Part shown: piece after piece, positions 50,104 to 59,348 of the stretch
Position numbering within the stretch: position 1 is the stretch's first letter
Layout of the letters: the number at the start of each line of letters is the position of its first letter
NCBI RefSeq assembly: GCF_020907275.1
Contig: NZ_JAJJWI010000003.1
Coordinates: 248,001 to 312,000 of the forward strand
Source of the DNA: Pontibacter silvestris
GTDB taxonomy: Bacteria; Bacteroidota; Bacteroidia; Cytophagales; Hymenobacteraceae
Direction: 5' to 3'
Length of the DNA: 64,000 nucleotides
The notes under the pieces: model-generated
Databases searched by the model: none
What the model was told of the DNA's origin: nothing
Seen by the model: only the letters and a program-made list of their open reading frames with translations
Program-made: the position numbers and the translations under genes

Positions 50104-50499
50104 ATTGTAGAGGGTCTTGTTGTCTGGTTAAAGGTGAATAACTTAATGTGACAGGCACAGCCTAAGCTTTCTCAAATTAATGTGAAATTAGAACAAGTAA
50201 AAGTTTATTTATTAAACTGCCGCTGGTACAGCTTATATACTGCTTCCGGTTATTTTCTTTTCTGAGTTGCGTATAAAAAAGGCAGAAAGTTGTTTAACTT
50301 CCTGCCTTTTTATCAACTAAAGAAATTTAATGTAGAGAAAAGCTGCTGATAGTTTATTCTGGTGTTTGGGTTCCACTCCTTAACAATCATCATCGTCTTC
50401 ATAAGCAGACCTGCCTGGCATTAAGAATATCCTGCCGGTCTCTTTCTACCTGCCCTAGCAGGAGACACTTTACTTAACTTGTACAGCGCAAGACCTTTT
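50104..50499. other. Intergenic stretch upstream of the aminotransferase gene
   Basis: About 400 bp with no supported gene. It holds the hairpin at 50275-50312. Near 50385-50420 there is a stretch reading TCATCATCGTCTTCATAAGC that loosely resembles the acidic 3' end of the MoxR-like gene (TCATCGTCTTCATCCTCATC near 56017-56036), probably by chance. Confidence 0.35.
50275..50312. terminator. Bidirectional terminator-like hairpin
   Basis: AAAAAAGGCAGAAAGTT with AACTTCCTGCCTTTTTAT, about 15 bp paired with one mismatch, bounded by A- and T-runs. It is closely similar to the hairpin at 55935-55966, on the other side of the adhesin gene. Confidence 0.75.
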
Positions 50500-50769
50500 C
50501 TAAGCTACACGCAGGCAAGTAGAATTCGACAAGCTTAATCGAATTTGTTCTTCAGAGTTATAATGAGAAATAAAGTCACGTTTACGCCAGGTAAATTTCC
50601 CTGGCTCCTGCATCAGCACAACTTTAGTTCTTTTTCCTACTGCTATAAGGCCGATGCCACGCTTTTTACACAAATCTAACAGATAATTCCTTAAGCTGGT
50701 ATTCCAGAAACAAAGGCTGCTAATAGACACTCCAAGCCATTGCTGGTCTGCAGACTGCTTCTTCAGCAT
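50500..50769 (-). CDS. Small protein of unknown function
   Basis: An 89-residue frame with ordinary amino acid composition (LDLCKKRGIGLIAVGKRTKV, PGKFTWRKRDFISHYNSEEQ). It has no signal peptide or membrane segment. It lies 78 bp after the adhesin stop on the same strand and about 190 bp before a terminator. I do not recognise a family. The short string FTWR also occurs in the small frame on the other side of the adhesin gene. It may be a real small gene or a remnant. Confidence 0.45.
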   Translation of the reverse strand: MLKKQSADQQWLGVSISSLCFWNTSLRNYLLDLCKKRGIGLIAVGKRTKVVLMQEPGKFTWRKRDFISHYNSEEQIRLSLSNSTCLRVA

Positions 50770-50847
50770 ATCAACTATCCTTCTAACCTTATTTTTAAAT
50801 TAGCCAACGAGTGAGAGTCCAGTATATTTAATCTGCCAGACCTCGGT

Positions 50848-53800
50848 CTAGCGTTTAATCATGCTAATAGTCTGTATAGTTCCTTTACCCTGGATCTGAA
50901 TAATGTACTTTCCAGTCGATAGCGCATGCACATCCAGTTCCTGCTCAACCTCGTTGTTTAGCGTCTTTTGTTGAATTGTGCGACCCTCCATGCTAATGAT
51001 GCGAACAGTGTAGTTATCTTTAGGCAACATGTCCATATTCAGATGAACGATATCTGACGCCGGGTTTGGGTACAGCTGTGCTTTTGTAATGCCATCACTC
51101 TTTAGAGTAGTAACAGAGACAACATGGCTATACTCATAATCACCATTTAGACCCACTTGCTTAAGGCGGTAGTATACTGTGCCAATTGGAGAACTCTTGT
51201 CGGTGTAGCTGTAGTCGAGAAGCTGGTTGCTGCTGCCTGAGCCCTTCACCTTTCCAATATTCATGAACACTTTACCGTCCGTGCTACGCTCTATCAGGAA
51301 GTGATCATTATCAACTTCAGTGGCAGTTGTCCAAGAAAGAACATTCCCCCCCGGCTTCTCAACTGCTGTAAATTTAACAAGTGTTACCGGAAGCGAATTT
51401 AAGACCATAACAGGTATTGTGTAAGTAGCAGGTGAAGCGTCGGCAACACCTTCGGCATCTATTACTGTGTAATGGAAAGTTACGTCTGATGTGGCATTAG
51501 CTACTGGTTTATATACTAAAGTATTGGCCTGATCCCAACTGTAGTCCTTATCAGCCTCAGCTGGCACAGCGTTAATAGTTAATAAACCAGTTACCGGGAG
51601 TGTCGTGATACGGAAATTTGCCAGGGTACCATCATAATCAACACCAGAAAGCGGAGTAAGTTTAACTTCTGTGGCCTCCTCAGCCAAATCGCTTTCAGAA
51701 TACATTATATCTTTTGCCTCAGGTTCTCTATTTATTGGGATTGTAAAAGTAGCAGGAGTTCCGTCAACTGCCCCCTCAGAGTCTTTAATGGAATAACTGA
51801 AGGTTATATCATCCGGGTTTTCTGTAACCGGATCATACGTAATCAAGTTTCTGGAAGACCAGGCATAATCAGTTATAAGGTCTGCTACGACACCATCTAT
51901 ATACAATTTTCCTGCACTTGGTAATGAATTAAACCTGAAAGAAGCCACCATACCATCTGCGTCACTACCTGGCAACGCGTCGACTGCTGTAGCTGCTGCC
52001 GTGCTAATAAGCGCAACTGAGTTTGTATAGTTTATCGCAACCGGAGATTGGTTGTACTTAATCTGGCAAACAGACTGCTGGTTAACTAAAGTACCCGTAC
52101 TGGCAGTAAAGCCGAAGTACACTTGTGGGTTATCACTAAACACCTCATTTACAATATCTGCACTATAACTGGTACGAAACTCACCATCAAAATAAACCGA
52201 AAGTGTGTTTAAATCTTTTACCCAGATGATTTTTACTGCGTGATCGGCTCCATCTTCTGTATTGTTGCTCGTGCTGCTCATTTGTACTGGTGTTGTTACA
52301 GGCTCCGTAACTTTGCCATTAAGAAAAAAGCCTACATGGTCTGCTGACAGATCATTGCTACCATTATCGTAGGTATCAAACTCTACACCCACAGAAGGAG
52401 CTATATTCTGGAAGCCCAAACCCTGCCCACTTTCCCCTTTGGCAAACAATGGATTTGAAGCCTGCTGCTGTAACCCAAAGGCTACACCGTCAGCACCATT
52501 ATCATTACTACCTAAATTAATGTTAAAGCTGATCTCAAATGACTTTGTTAAGTCAATAGGCGTAACAGACCAAACCTCCCCCTGCCTAAACTCTTCAGGT
52601 AAAGTTAATGTATAACAGTTTTCTCCGTTCTTTGTCGCATCGCTGTTTGCCTGGAAAGCATCCGAATTTATTGTTATAGTTACAGGAACAGTGGATATGC
52701 CCCCTTTACTGTCTGTCGTGGTGATATTTGTTGTATAAACTCCTTCTTCAACTGCGTTGTTATTAACTGAAACAGCTCCTTGGGTATTCAGTGTCAGGAA
52801 ACCAGGAAGTGCACTACCTGAAACAGTGGCGCTAGTAATAGTACCATCCGCATCTTTGGCTGTTGCTACAACTAAACCAACAGTAATGGCATATCTTGAA
52901 AACACATTAGGAGTAGTATAAACTGCCGCTCTATCTGACACAACCGGAATAGTATAAGTGGCCGTTACAGTAGCACCTCTGTCATCAGTGGCTGTAAAAT
53001 TAAATGTTGCCTCGCCAACAAAACCAGCATCAGGCTTATATGTAATGTCGTTAAGCTTTCCGTTGGTTGCGGTGTATGAATCTGTTGTACTGGTTACAGG
53101 TGCTCCATTAATATAGAGTGTACCGGAGGTTGGCAAAACTGATATTCTGAAACTGGCAATAGTGCCGTCAGAATCAGTAGCGGTTAAAGGACTAATAATG
53201 GTGGCTGCAGCCGTATTTGGTATAGCCGGAGAAAAAGTAATATTGCTGGCAGTTGGTGCACTGTTCGTAATTGTAACATTTTCCGCAGTACTTGACTCTG
53301 CAATATAGTTAGCGCCAGCAACAGTAGTAGATGCACCTGTTTCATAAGCAATATTATAAGCATCCCCCCCTGTAGCAGGAGAAATTTTACGGGTGGCAGT
53401 TTTGCGAGTAGGGTCGAGGTATGTAACTGTAACCCCATTCTGGTAAGTGCCATCACCTACAGTTTTAGCAATGTTAACCGTAAACGTAATGCTCACATTG
53501 CTTCCGGATGGAAGAGTAAAGGTCCCCCAGTTTAGTGTCGTATTACCGTTAACAGGAAAAGTGGAAGCAGGACCAAGGCTAACTGCACCGGTAGTGGCAT
53601 CGCCTCCATTGTCGGCATAAACACCATCGCTGTAATCTATAGAGTTATGAGAGGCAAAGCTAAAGCCTGCTGGTAGCACATCTGTAACAGTAACCCCTTG
53701 AGCTGCCCCACCTGTGTTACTTATTTTTATGCTATAAGTAGCTGTTGCTGTACCATCTGTAGCACGGGTTATATTGGCTGAGGAAGTTGTTTTAGTTACT

Positions 53801-55314
53801 GTTAAAACAGGTAAACAGTTAGAACCAGAGGCAGAATTGGTAAGCGTTGCAGTACTTAATGCTTCATTTTTCACACCATCTTCACCATCTACTGCACCAA
53901 AAGCCCCTGAAGAGTTTGCGGAACCAGCATAGCCTTTTTCTACACTACTGGAAGCATTGAGAGCAGCATTAGCCATAATAACACCGCCACCGCCACCGCC
54001 GCCAGGCCCATGACCTTTGCCATTGCTACCGCCTATACCACCTTTTGCATTTACAGTGACATTATTTAGGCCATTAGCAGCAGTAAGCAATACTGTTCCG
54101 CCTGCCCCACCGCCGCCAGTACCATCGTAACCAGCAGTATAGCCACTTGCACCATTAGCACTTATAGTACCTACATTAGCTGCTATAGAACCTGCACGCA
54201 CCATTACTATACCTCCACCGGCTGCACCACTACTGGCAAACCCATTGCCCGGCGTACCAGACCCGTCGTTAGTGCTACCCGCACCGCCGCCGCCGCCCAT
54301 TACTACACGCGTTCCGGCTGTGCTAAACGGAGCTCCTCCTATACCACCTATAGGTTTACCTGTAGGCAGACTCGGGTTTGAATTCCATGAGTTACCTCCC
54401 TGGCCTCCGGCGCCACCGTTGGCACCGCCGCCGCCGCCAGAGTTCTGGTCATTTATCTCAGGGCTACCATCAGTACCACCACCGCCTGCGTTGCCAGGGG
54501 CACCACGCCCCATGCTTCCGTTAACATAACCTTCTACACCAGTATATGTCGGTGTAGTACCACCAAAGTTTACAAAGGCAGGAGTACCTGCAATCCCTTC
54601 TCCCTTTTGAGCGTTTGCATCGTTAGTAGACAGTGTCCTGTAATCAGTTTCGCTACCACCTGTTCCGCCCCTCAATCGTCTTCCAGCTCCTCCTCTAAAG
54701 CCTTTACCGCTCACATCAATTGCCTGGTTGTTAAAGTTTAGGAAACCAGCTACATCCATAGCTACAATACCACCTGTCGATCCATCCCATGCAGGGCTGG
54801 TAATAGTGGACATTAAGGTTGCAGTGCTATATTGTGGCACACGTACTACTTGAAACCGTTTCTGGCCTTGTGCACCATAATCAGCATGTATGTAAGAGTT
54901 CTTGAGGTGTGCCACTGTAAAAGCTCCATTCTCGATCTGGCTGATGGCCATGGCATACTCATAGGTACCAGCTACGTTATTTGACAAAGTACCGTACGTA
55001 TTGGTATTGGTTACATCCATATCAGCTCCCTGCATCTGGATAATCAAAACTAAGTCACCTTGTGAAATGGGGGTTGTATTTCCACTGGCATTAGCTGGCC
55101 CTACAGAAACGGAAACATTATCTCCGGCTGTTACAGACGCTGTACCTGGATAATAGGTATTTACAATTGTGCTTGTACTATTTAGTATGCCATCTTTACC
55201 CGGTGAAGAGCAAACCTGTGCAAACAATTCGAAGTTTACTGACAGAAAAAACAATAGAAGACTAATGAAGCAGATGCTACACCTTTTGGCCTGATTAAAA
55301 ATAGAGGTCAGCAT
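50848..55314 (-). CDS. T9SS-exported multidomain adhesin with L-type lectin domain
   Basis: A 1488-residue surface protein. In order: signal peptide (ends near FELFAQ); an N-terminal region with DLVLIIQMQGADMD; a Gly-rich segment (about 200-455); a DUF11-type domain (about 498-621, LTVTKTTSSANITRATDGTA); a cadherin-like repeat (about 685-790, PTASNITFSPAIPNTAA); an Ig-like segment; an L-type (legume-like) lectin domain (about 890-1085) with GADGVAFGLQQ and GVEFDTYDNGSNDLSADH, carrying metal- and sugar-binding Asp/Asn; two more cadherin-like repeats (about 1090-1300); a fibronectin-like segment (about 1310-1405); and a C-terminal T9SS type A sorting domain (LYPNPASDIVHLNMD to the end). It is secreted through the outer membrane and attached or released. 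Single gene. Confidence 0.92.
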   Translation of the reverse strand: MLTSIFNQAKRCSICFISLLLFFLSVNFELFAQVCSSPGKDGILNSTSTIVNTYYPGTASVTAGDNVSVSVGPANASGNTTPISQGDLVLIIQMQGADMDVTNTNTYGTLSNNVAGTYEYAMAISQIENGAFTVAHLKNSYIHADYGAQGQKRFQVVRVPQYSTATLMSTITSPAWDGSTGGIVAMDVAGFLNFNNQAIDVSGKGFRGGAGRRLRGGTGGSETDYRTLSTNDANAQKGEGIAGTPAFVNFGGTTPTYTGVEGYVNGSMGRGAPGNAGGGGTDGSPEINDQNSGGGGGANGGAGGQGGNSWNSNPSLPTGKPIGGIGGAPFSTAGTRVVMGGGGGAGSTNDGSGTPGNGFASSGAAGGGIVMVRAGSIAANVGTISANGASGYTAGYDGTGGGGAGGTVLLTAANGLNNVTVNAKGGIGGSNGKGHGPGGGGGGGVIMANAALNASSSVEKGYAGSANSSGAFGAVDGEDGVKNEALSTATLTNSASGSNCLPVLTVTKTTSSANITRATDGTATATYSIKISNTGGAAQGVTVTDVLPAGFSFASHNSIDYSDGVYADNGGDATTGAVSLGPASTFPVNGNTTLNWGTFTLPSGSNVSITFTVNIAKTVGDGTYQNGVTVTYLDPTRKTATRKISPATGGDAYNIAYETGASTTVAGANYIAESSTAENVTITNSAPTASNITFSPAIPNTAAATIISPLTATDSDGTIASFRISVLPTSGTLYINGAPVTSTTDSYTATNGKLNDITYKPDAGFVGEATFNFTATDDRGATVTATYTIPVVSDRAAVYTTPNVFSRYAITVGLVVATAKDADGTITSATVSGSALPGFLTLNTQGAVSVNNNAVEEGVYTTNITTTDSKGGISTVPVTITINSDAFQANSDATKNGENCYTLTLPEEFRQGEVWSVTPIDLTKSFEISFNINLGSNDNGADGVAFGLQQQASNPLFAKGESGQGLGFQNIAPSVGVEFDTYDNGSNDLSADHVGFFLNGKVTEPVTTPVQMSSTSNNTEDGADHAVKIIWVKDLNTLSVYFDGEFRTSYSADIVNEVFSDNPQVYFGFTASTGTLVNQQSVCQIKYNQSPVAINYTNSVALISTAAATAVDALPGSDADGMVASFRFNSLPSAGKLYIDGVVADLITDYAWSSRNLITYDPVTENPDDITFSYSIKDSEGAVDGTPATFTIPINREPEAKDIMYSESDLAEEATEVKLTPLSGVDYDGTLANFRITTLPVTGLLTINAVPAEADKDYSWDQANTLVYKPVANATSDVTFHYTVIDAEGVADASPATYTIPVMVLNSLPVTLVKFTAVEKPGGNVLSWTTATEVDNDHFLIERSTDGKVFMNIGKVKGSGSSNQLLDYSYTDKSSPIGTVYYRLKQVGLNGDYEYSHVVSVTTLKSDGITKAQLYPNPASDIVHLNMDMLPKDNYTVRIISMEGRTIQQKTLNNEVEQELDVHALSTGKYIIQIQGKGTIQTISMIKR

Positions 55315-55777
55315 ATTAATATATAGTTTAAAATCAACTGTTATAATGTTAACAAGTCAAAATTAACTAAATATAGTTTAATACTTATATATTAATTATT
55401 AATTTTTAACTAATCATCTTGCATAAAAGACATAACTTAAAACTAAACTATAAAAATAATACAAAATTTGTTTTTGTATTATTAAAAGCAAAAATATAAT
55501 ATATAATCAAAAACACTTACTATATAAACATAGAGCTACTTCATAAGCTTAAATCATGCATAATACTACTCATAGTACATATACATATTATACTAAAGTG
55601 ATCGAACAAAATAATTTTAGCTTATCTGTGACTAACTTTAAAGTTGTGGCACTAAACGAGCAGTAAACCTTCTTGAGTTAGTGGGCTTCCATAGAGTGAT
55701 ACCATCTAAGATGATTTCACTTATATAAGAGGTGTTAAAATGTAACTTGCTATTTTGTTAAGTTCAAAGGAAAGAGT
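55315..55777. other. AT-rich stretch upstream of the adhesin gene
   Basis: About 460 bp, by eye well above 70% A+T over 55320-55640, with no supported gene. It probably holds the adhesin promoter; I could not single out one -7/-33 pair among many AT-rich matches. Confidence 0.5.
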
Positions 55778-55954
55778 ATGCCGCACCTTATTATATCCAA
55801 TGATTGGCTTGATATGCCCTTGCGCGACTCACCATTTACTTGGAGGATTACTGCGCAGGATATCAAAACTATTGGTAATATGCTTTATAAAGCTTATCTG
55901 AGAGAATTAAATATGCTTAACTGTAATAAAGAACAAAGGCAGAAAGCTACTTAA
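55778..55954 (+). CDS. Possible small protein, 58 residues
   Basis: An ATG at 55778 preceded by the purine-rich AAAGGAAAGAG opens 58 codons (MPHLIISNDWLDMPLRDSPF, TWRITAQDIKTIGNMLYKAY) to a stop at 55952-55954 that lies inside a terminator hairpin. The start signal, the terminator at its end and an amphipathic C-terminal helix favour a real gene, but no family is recognised. It is the only plus-strand candidate near the adhesin. Confidence 0.35.
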   Translation: MPHLIISNDWLDMPLRDSPFTWRITAQDIKTIGNMLYKAYLRELNMLNCNKEQRQKAT

Positions 55955-55966
55955 CTTTCTGCCTTT
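55935..55966. terminator. Terminator-like hairpin
   Basis: A perfect 12-bp inverted repeat AAAGGCAGAAAG/CTTTCTGCCTTT (55935-55946, 55955-55966) followed by T-runs, able to stop transcription from the small plus-strand frame and from the MoxR-like gene on the other strand. Confidence 0.8.
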
Positions 55967-56004
55967 TTATTATAATTCATAATTAACTACAAATAATAAT
56001 TTCC

Positions 56005-57528
56005 TTAGTAGTTATCATCGTCTTCATCCTCATCACCAAAACTTGGCATCGAGAACATACCGCTTAGCAGGTCTTTAAACTGAAGGCCAGCAGTAAGTCG
56101 GTTCTTACTTAACTGACTGTGTTCCGCCAAGCCATGAAGTGCAAACTCCATCATAAACAGCTTCTCATCTCCTGTAGCATCCTTCTGATATTTCTCTACC
56201 AGTTCTGCCAGACCAGGAACTACCTGCAGTGCCTTTTTATAATCTGCGACAGAAGCGTCATTTAAAATATCTACAGTATTCCCATCACCAAACCAATCTG
56301 TAATGGCTTTATAGGAGTTTCCCTGTTTCGCTTTTTTCGCTTTATCCGGATCTGGAAAATAATTCAGGAATTGTGTACGAATGGCCTTGCCCATCAGCAC
56401 CTGTGCCACATGGCCGGCTCCCTCCTGTTCTCCTTCGTAAACCAGTTCAACCTTACCTGTAACGGCTGGTATGGTGTTCAAAAAGTCTGACACACGCACA
56501 TACGTTGCATCTTCTCCATTTAGTAAAGCGCGTCGTTCCGCAGCACTAACTAAACTTTCGTATGCTGATATAGTTAAACGTGCCGATACACCACTTTTTG
56601 CATCTACATACTCACTTTCGCGTGCCTCAAAAGCAACCTGCTCAATAAGGTCACCAATAATTTCATTGGTTTGTACCAGTTGCTTCTGCCCTTCTTTTAC
56701 AATAGCTTCCTGCTTGGTAATTCTCTTGCCAATTTCAATAGACTTCGGATAGTGCGTAATAATCTGGCTGTCGATACGGTCTTTTAATGGCGTTACAATA
56801 GAACCACGGTTTGTATAGTCTTCCGGGTTGGCTGTAAACACAAACTGTATGTCTAATGGTAAGCGTACTTTAAAGCCTCTTATCTGGATGTCGCCTTCCT
56901 GAAGAATATTAAACAAAGACACCTGGATACGCGCCTGTAAATCAGGAAGCTCATTAATAACGAATATTCCGCGGTGTGAACGTGGAATCAGCCCGTAATG
57001 TATCACACGCTCATCAGAATAAGGCAGTTTCATTGTGGCTGCTTTTATAGGGTCAGCATCCCCAATCAGGTCAGCTACTGACACATCAGGGGTAGCTAAT
57101 TTCTCAGTATAGCGGTCTGAGCGATGCAGCCAAATTACAGGTGTATCATCGCCATGCTCCTGCACCTGGTCTTTTGCAAAGCGTGAAAGTGGTTGCATCG
57201 GGTCATCGTTTAACTCAGAGCCCTGCACTACCGGAATATACTCATCCAGCAGGTCAATCATCTGACGAGCAATACGTGTTTTAGCTTGCCCGCGCAAACC
57301 TAACAGGTTTACGTGGTGCATAGAAAGAATGGCCCGCTGCATATCAGGAATTACAGTCTCTTCATATCCCCATATTCCCGGAAAAACGTCTTCTTTGTTC
57401 CGCAACTTTTCTATCAGGTTATCCCGTAGTTCCTGCTTTACGGTCTTTGGCTCATAGCCTGCTGCTTTCAGTTGTCCTAATGTCTTTATCTGTAATAGCT
57501 TCTCTGCTGGAATATCTTTATAATTCAT
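56005..57528 (-). CDS. MoxR/ChlI-like AAA+ ATPase
   Basis: A 507-residue cytoplasmic AAA+ protein of the magnesium-chelatase/MoxR type. Walker A is GLRGQAKT (residues 77-84), Walker B-like FVINEL (189-194), followed by LPLDIQFVFTANPEDYTNRG and the arginine segment PLKDRIDSQIITHYP. The Walker B position has Asn instead of Asp before the Glu. The C-terminus ends in an acidic tail (DEDEDDDNY). It works with the VWA protein upstream (147-bp gap), a pair used to insert metals or remodel protein complexes. No chlorophyll, cobalt or denitrification genes are near, so the client is unknown. Confidence 0.9.
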   Translation of the reverse strand: MNYKDIPAEKLLQIKTLGQLKAAGYEPKTVKQELRDNLIEKLRNKEDVFPGIWGYEETVIPDMQRAILSMHHVNLLGLRGQAKTRIARQMIDLLDEYIPVVQGSELNDDPMQPLSRFAKDQVQEHGDDTPVIWLHRSDRYTEKLATPDVSVADLIGDADPIKAATMKLPYSDERVIHYGLIPRSHRGIFVINELPDLQARIQVSLFNILQEGDIQIRGFKVRLPLDIQFVFTANPEDYTNRGSIVTPLKDRIDSQIITHYPKSIEIGKRITKQEAIVKEGQKQLVQTNEIIGDLIEQVAFEARESEYVDAKSGVSARLTISAYESLVSAAERRALLNGEDATYVRVSDFLNTIPAVTGKVELVYEGEQEGAGHVAQVLMGKAIRTQFLNYFPDPDKAKKAKQGNSYKAITDWFGDGNTVDILNDASVADYKKALQVVPGLAELVEKYQKDATGDEKLFMMEFALHGLAEHSQLSKNRLTAGLQFKDLLSGMFSMPSFGDEDEDDDNY

Positions 57529-57675
57529 CTTTTACTTTATCAGGTAAACAATTTTCAGTTACTAATAACTGAGTTTTATATAGTTGATGCTAATTCTGCT
57601 CTAGGGTTAAGTAAAGGCTATTTTAAACCTAACCAGGAAGAACAGCTTATTCCACATAGACCATATGGAATAAAC

Positions 57676-58776
57676 CTAAAATGTTTTTTTCCGGTTACGA
57701 CGGTAATCGCGGAAGACAAGATGCCCTAAACCTTTCAGGCTGCTATAGTATGCCTGCCCATTGTTCACTTTAGTAAACTCCTCTACGAACTGCTGTAGGT
57801 ATGGGTCAGAGGCAATCATAAAAGTAGTAATAGGCACTTTAATACGGCGGCATTGTGCCGCAAGGTTCAGCGTCTTATTCACTACTTTCCGATCCAAGCC
57901 AAAACTATTCTTATAGTAATGTATGCCTTCTTTCAGGCAGGTTGGCTTACCATCTGTAATCATAAAAATCTGTTTGTTAGCTGTCTTACGCTTGCGCAGA
58001 ATGTCCATGGCTAACTCCAGGCCTGCCACTGTATTGGTGTGATACGGCCCTACCTCTAAGTAAGGCAAGTCTTTTATCTCTATCTGCCACGCATCGTTAC
58101 CAAACACAATAACATCAAGTGTGTCTTTTGGGTACTTCTGCTTCACCAACTCTGCCAGCGCCATGGCTACTTTTTTGGCTGGTGTTATCCTGTCTTCTCC
58201 GTACAATATCATAGAGTGTGAGATATCGATCATAAGCACTGTAGATGACTGTGACTTATGCTCTGTCTCATTTACCTCCAGGTCCTGCTCTGTAAGTCTA
58301 AAGTCTCCAAGGCCATGGTTTATCTGAGCATTACGAATAGAGTCGGTCATGGAGATTTGCTCCAGTGTATCACCGAATCTGTACTCCCGGCGGTCAGTAG
58401 TAGCTTCGTCGCCAGTGCCTGTATGCGGAGTAGCATGGTTTCCTTTACCGCTTTTTTTCAGTTTACCGAAGATTTCTTCCAGCGCACTTTTACGAATGCC
58501 TTGCTCACTTTTTGCTGAAAGCTGAAAAGATCCCTGTCGCTGCGGATCTTCATCTAAATATCCTTGCTTCTTAAGATCTTCAATAAAATCTCCAATACCA
58601 TAATCATCCCCCGTAAGCTTGTACTGTTTGTCTAAAGAGCTGAGCCACGAGAGTGCTTCGGCTACATCACCAGAGGTAACGGTAACCAGTTGCATGAATA
58701 TCTTTAAAAGTGAATCGAAATTTGGTTTGTCTTCCTGTGGCGGAACGTATTCTGAAAAGCGAAATCCTAAAGCCAT
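57676..58776 (-). CDS. VWA-domain protein, partner of the MoxR-like ATPase
   Basis: A 366-residue protein without signal peptide. The von Willebrand A domain from about residue 178 carries the MIDAS motif DISHS (Asp184, Ser186, Ser188), a further threonine, and the ITDGKP loop that completes the metal site. The N-terminal 170 residues are helical and contain a polar linker (GKGNHATPHTGTGDEATTDR). First gene of a two-gene operon with the AAA+ ATPase, as in other MoxR-VWA modules. Confidence 0.92.
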   Translation of the reverse strand: MALGFRFSEYVPPQEDKPNFDSLLKIFMQLVTVTSGDVAEALSWLSSLDKQYKLTGDDYGIGDFIEDLKKQGYLDEDPQRQGSFQLSAKSEQGIRKSALEEIFGKLKKSGKGNHATPHTGTGDEATTDRREYRFGDTLEQISMTDSIRNAQINHGLGDFRLTEQDLEVNETEHKSQSSTVLMIDISHSMILYGEDRITPAKKVAMALAELVKQKYPKDTLDVIVFGNDAWQIEIKDLPYLEVGPYHTNTVAGLELAMDILRKRKTANKQIFMITDGKPTCLKEGIHYYKNSFGLDRKVVNKTLNLAAQCRRIKVPITTFMIASDPYLQQFVEEFTKVNNGQAYYSSLKGLGHLVFRDYRRNRKKTF

Positions 58777-58953
58777 AATAATATCTGTATTTATTTGTTA
58801 CAACAACAATAGCAGACGGAATGTTCGCCTCCTACAGTGTTACAGCTCTAAAGTGCAGCTAACACTTCTAATATAAGTTATAAATCAATAAGTATAAACA
58901 TTTTATAGACGTAAACAGTAGATTATTTATATTCAATAAAATCTTTCAGACCT

Positions 58954-59235
58954 ATGAAAGCAATATGGAACAACATAGTTATTGCCGATAGCGACAAAAC
59001 TATTGAGGTAGAAGGTAACCAGTACTTTCCCGCTAACACCGTTAAAAAAGAGTTTCTTGAAAACAGCAGAACCCACACTAACTGCCCCTGGAAAGGCGAA
59101 GCAGCGTATTATCATGTAAAAGTAAATGGTGACGTAAACCCTGATGCCGCCTGGTATTACCCCAACCCAAAGGATGCTGCAAAAGGAATAAAAGACCATG
59201 TAGCCTTCTGGAAAGGAGTAACGGTAAAAGAATAA
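58954..59235 (+). CDS. DUF427 family protein
   Basis: A 93-residue single-domain protein. MKAIWNNIVIADSDKTIEVE, NQYFPANTVKKEFLENS, HTNCPWKGEAAYYHV and AAWYYPNPKDAAKGIKDHVA match the DUF427 pattern, including the conserved CPWKG. The family is a small beta-fold of unsettled function. Single gene, convergent with the desaturase gene through a shared terminator. Confidence 0.92.
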   Translation: MKAIWNNIVIADSDKTIEVEGNQYFPANTVKKEFLENSRTHTNCPWKGEAAYYHVKVNGDVNPDAAWYYPNPKDAAKGIKDHVAFWKGVTVKE

Positions 59236-59281
59236 TCTTCATACGCGTACGCTACAGCAAAGTATAATCTCTTTTAAAAAG

Positions 59282-59328
59282 AAAAGGACAAAAGCATCAG
59301 GTTTTACTCCTTTATCTTTTGTCCTTTT
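59282..59328. terminator. Bidirectional terminator
   Basis: A perfect 13-bp inverted repeat AAAAGGACAAAAG/CTTTTGTCCTTTT (59282-59294, 59316-59328) between the converging DUF427 and desaturase genes, with T-runs on both sides. Confidence 0.85.
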
Positions 59329-59348
59329 TTTGTACTTCTTTTCTGTAA

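Noticed and set aside
50385..50420. Similarity to the acidic 3' end of the MoxR-like gene as a duplicated gene remnant
   Set aside because: Only a short GAT/GAA-type run is shared, which is expected by chance in acidic tails.
50839..50850. AGACC-TC-GGTCT hairpin at the adhesin stop as terminator
   Set aside because: The two-base loop is too short and no T-run follows.
53950..54520. Gly-codon repeats as a possible tandem repeat or CRISPR-like array
   Set aside because: The repeats are irregular in length and follow the reading frame; no spacer structure exists.
54245..54529. Proline-rich open frame on the plus strand inside the adhesin
   Set aside because: It is the antisense reading of the Gly-rich codon runs, not a gene.
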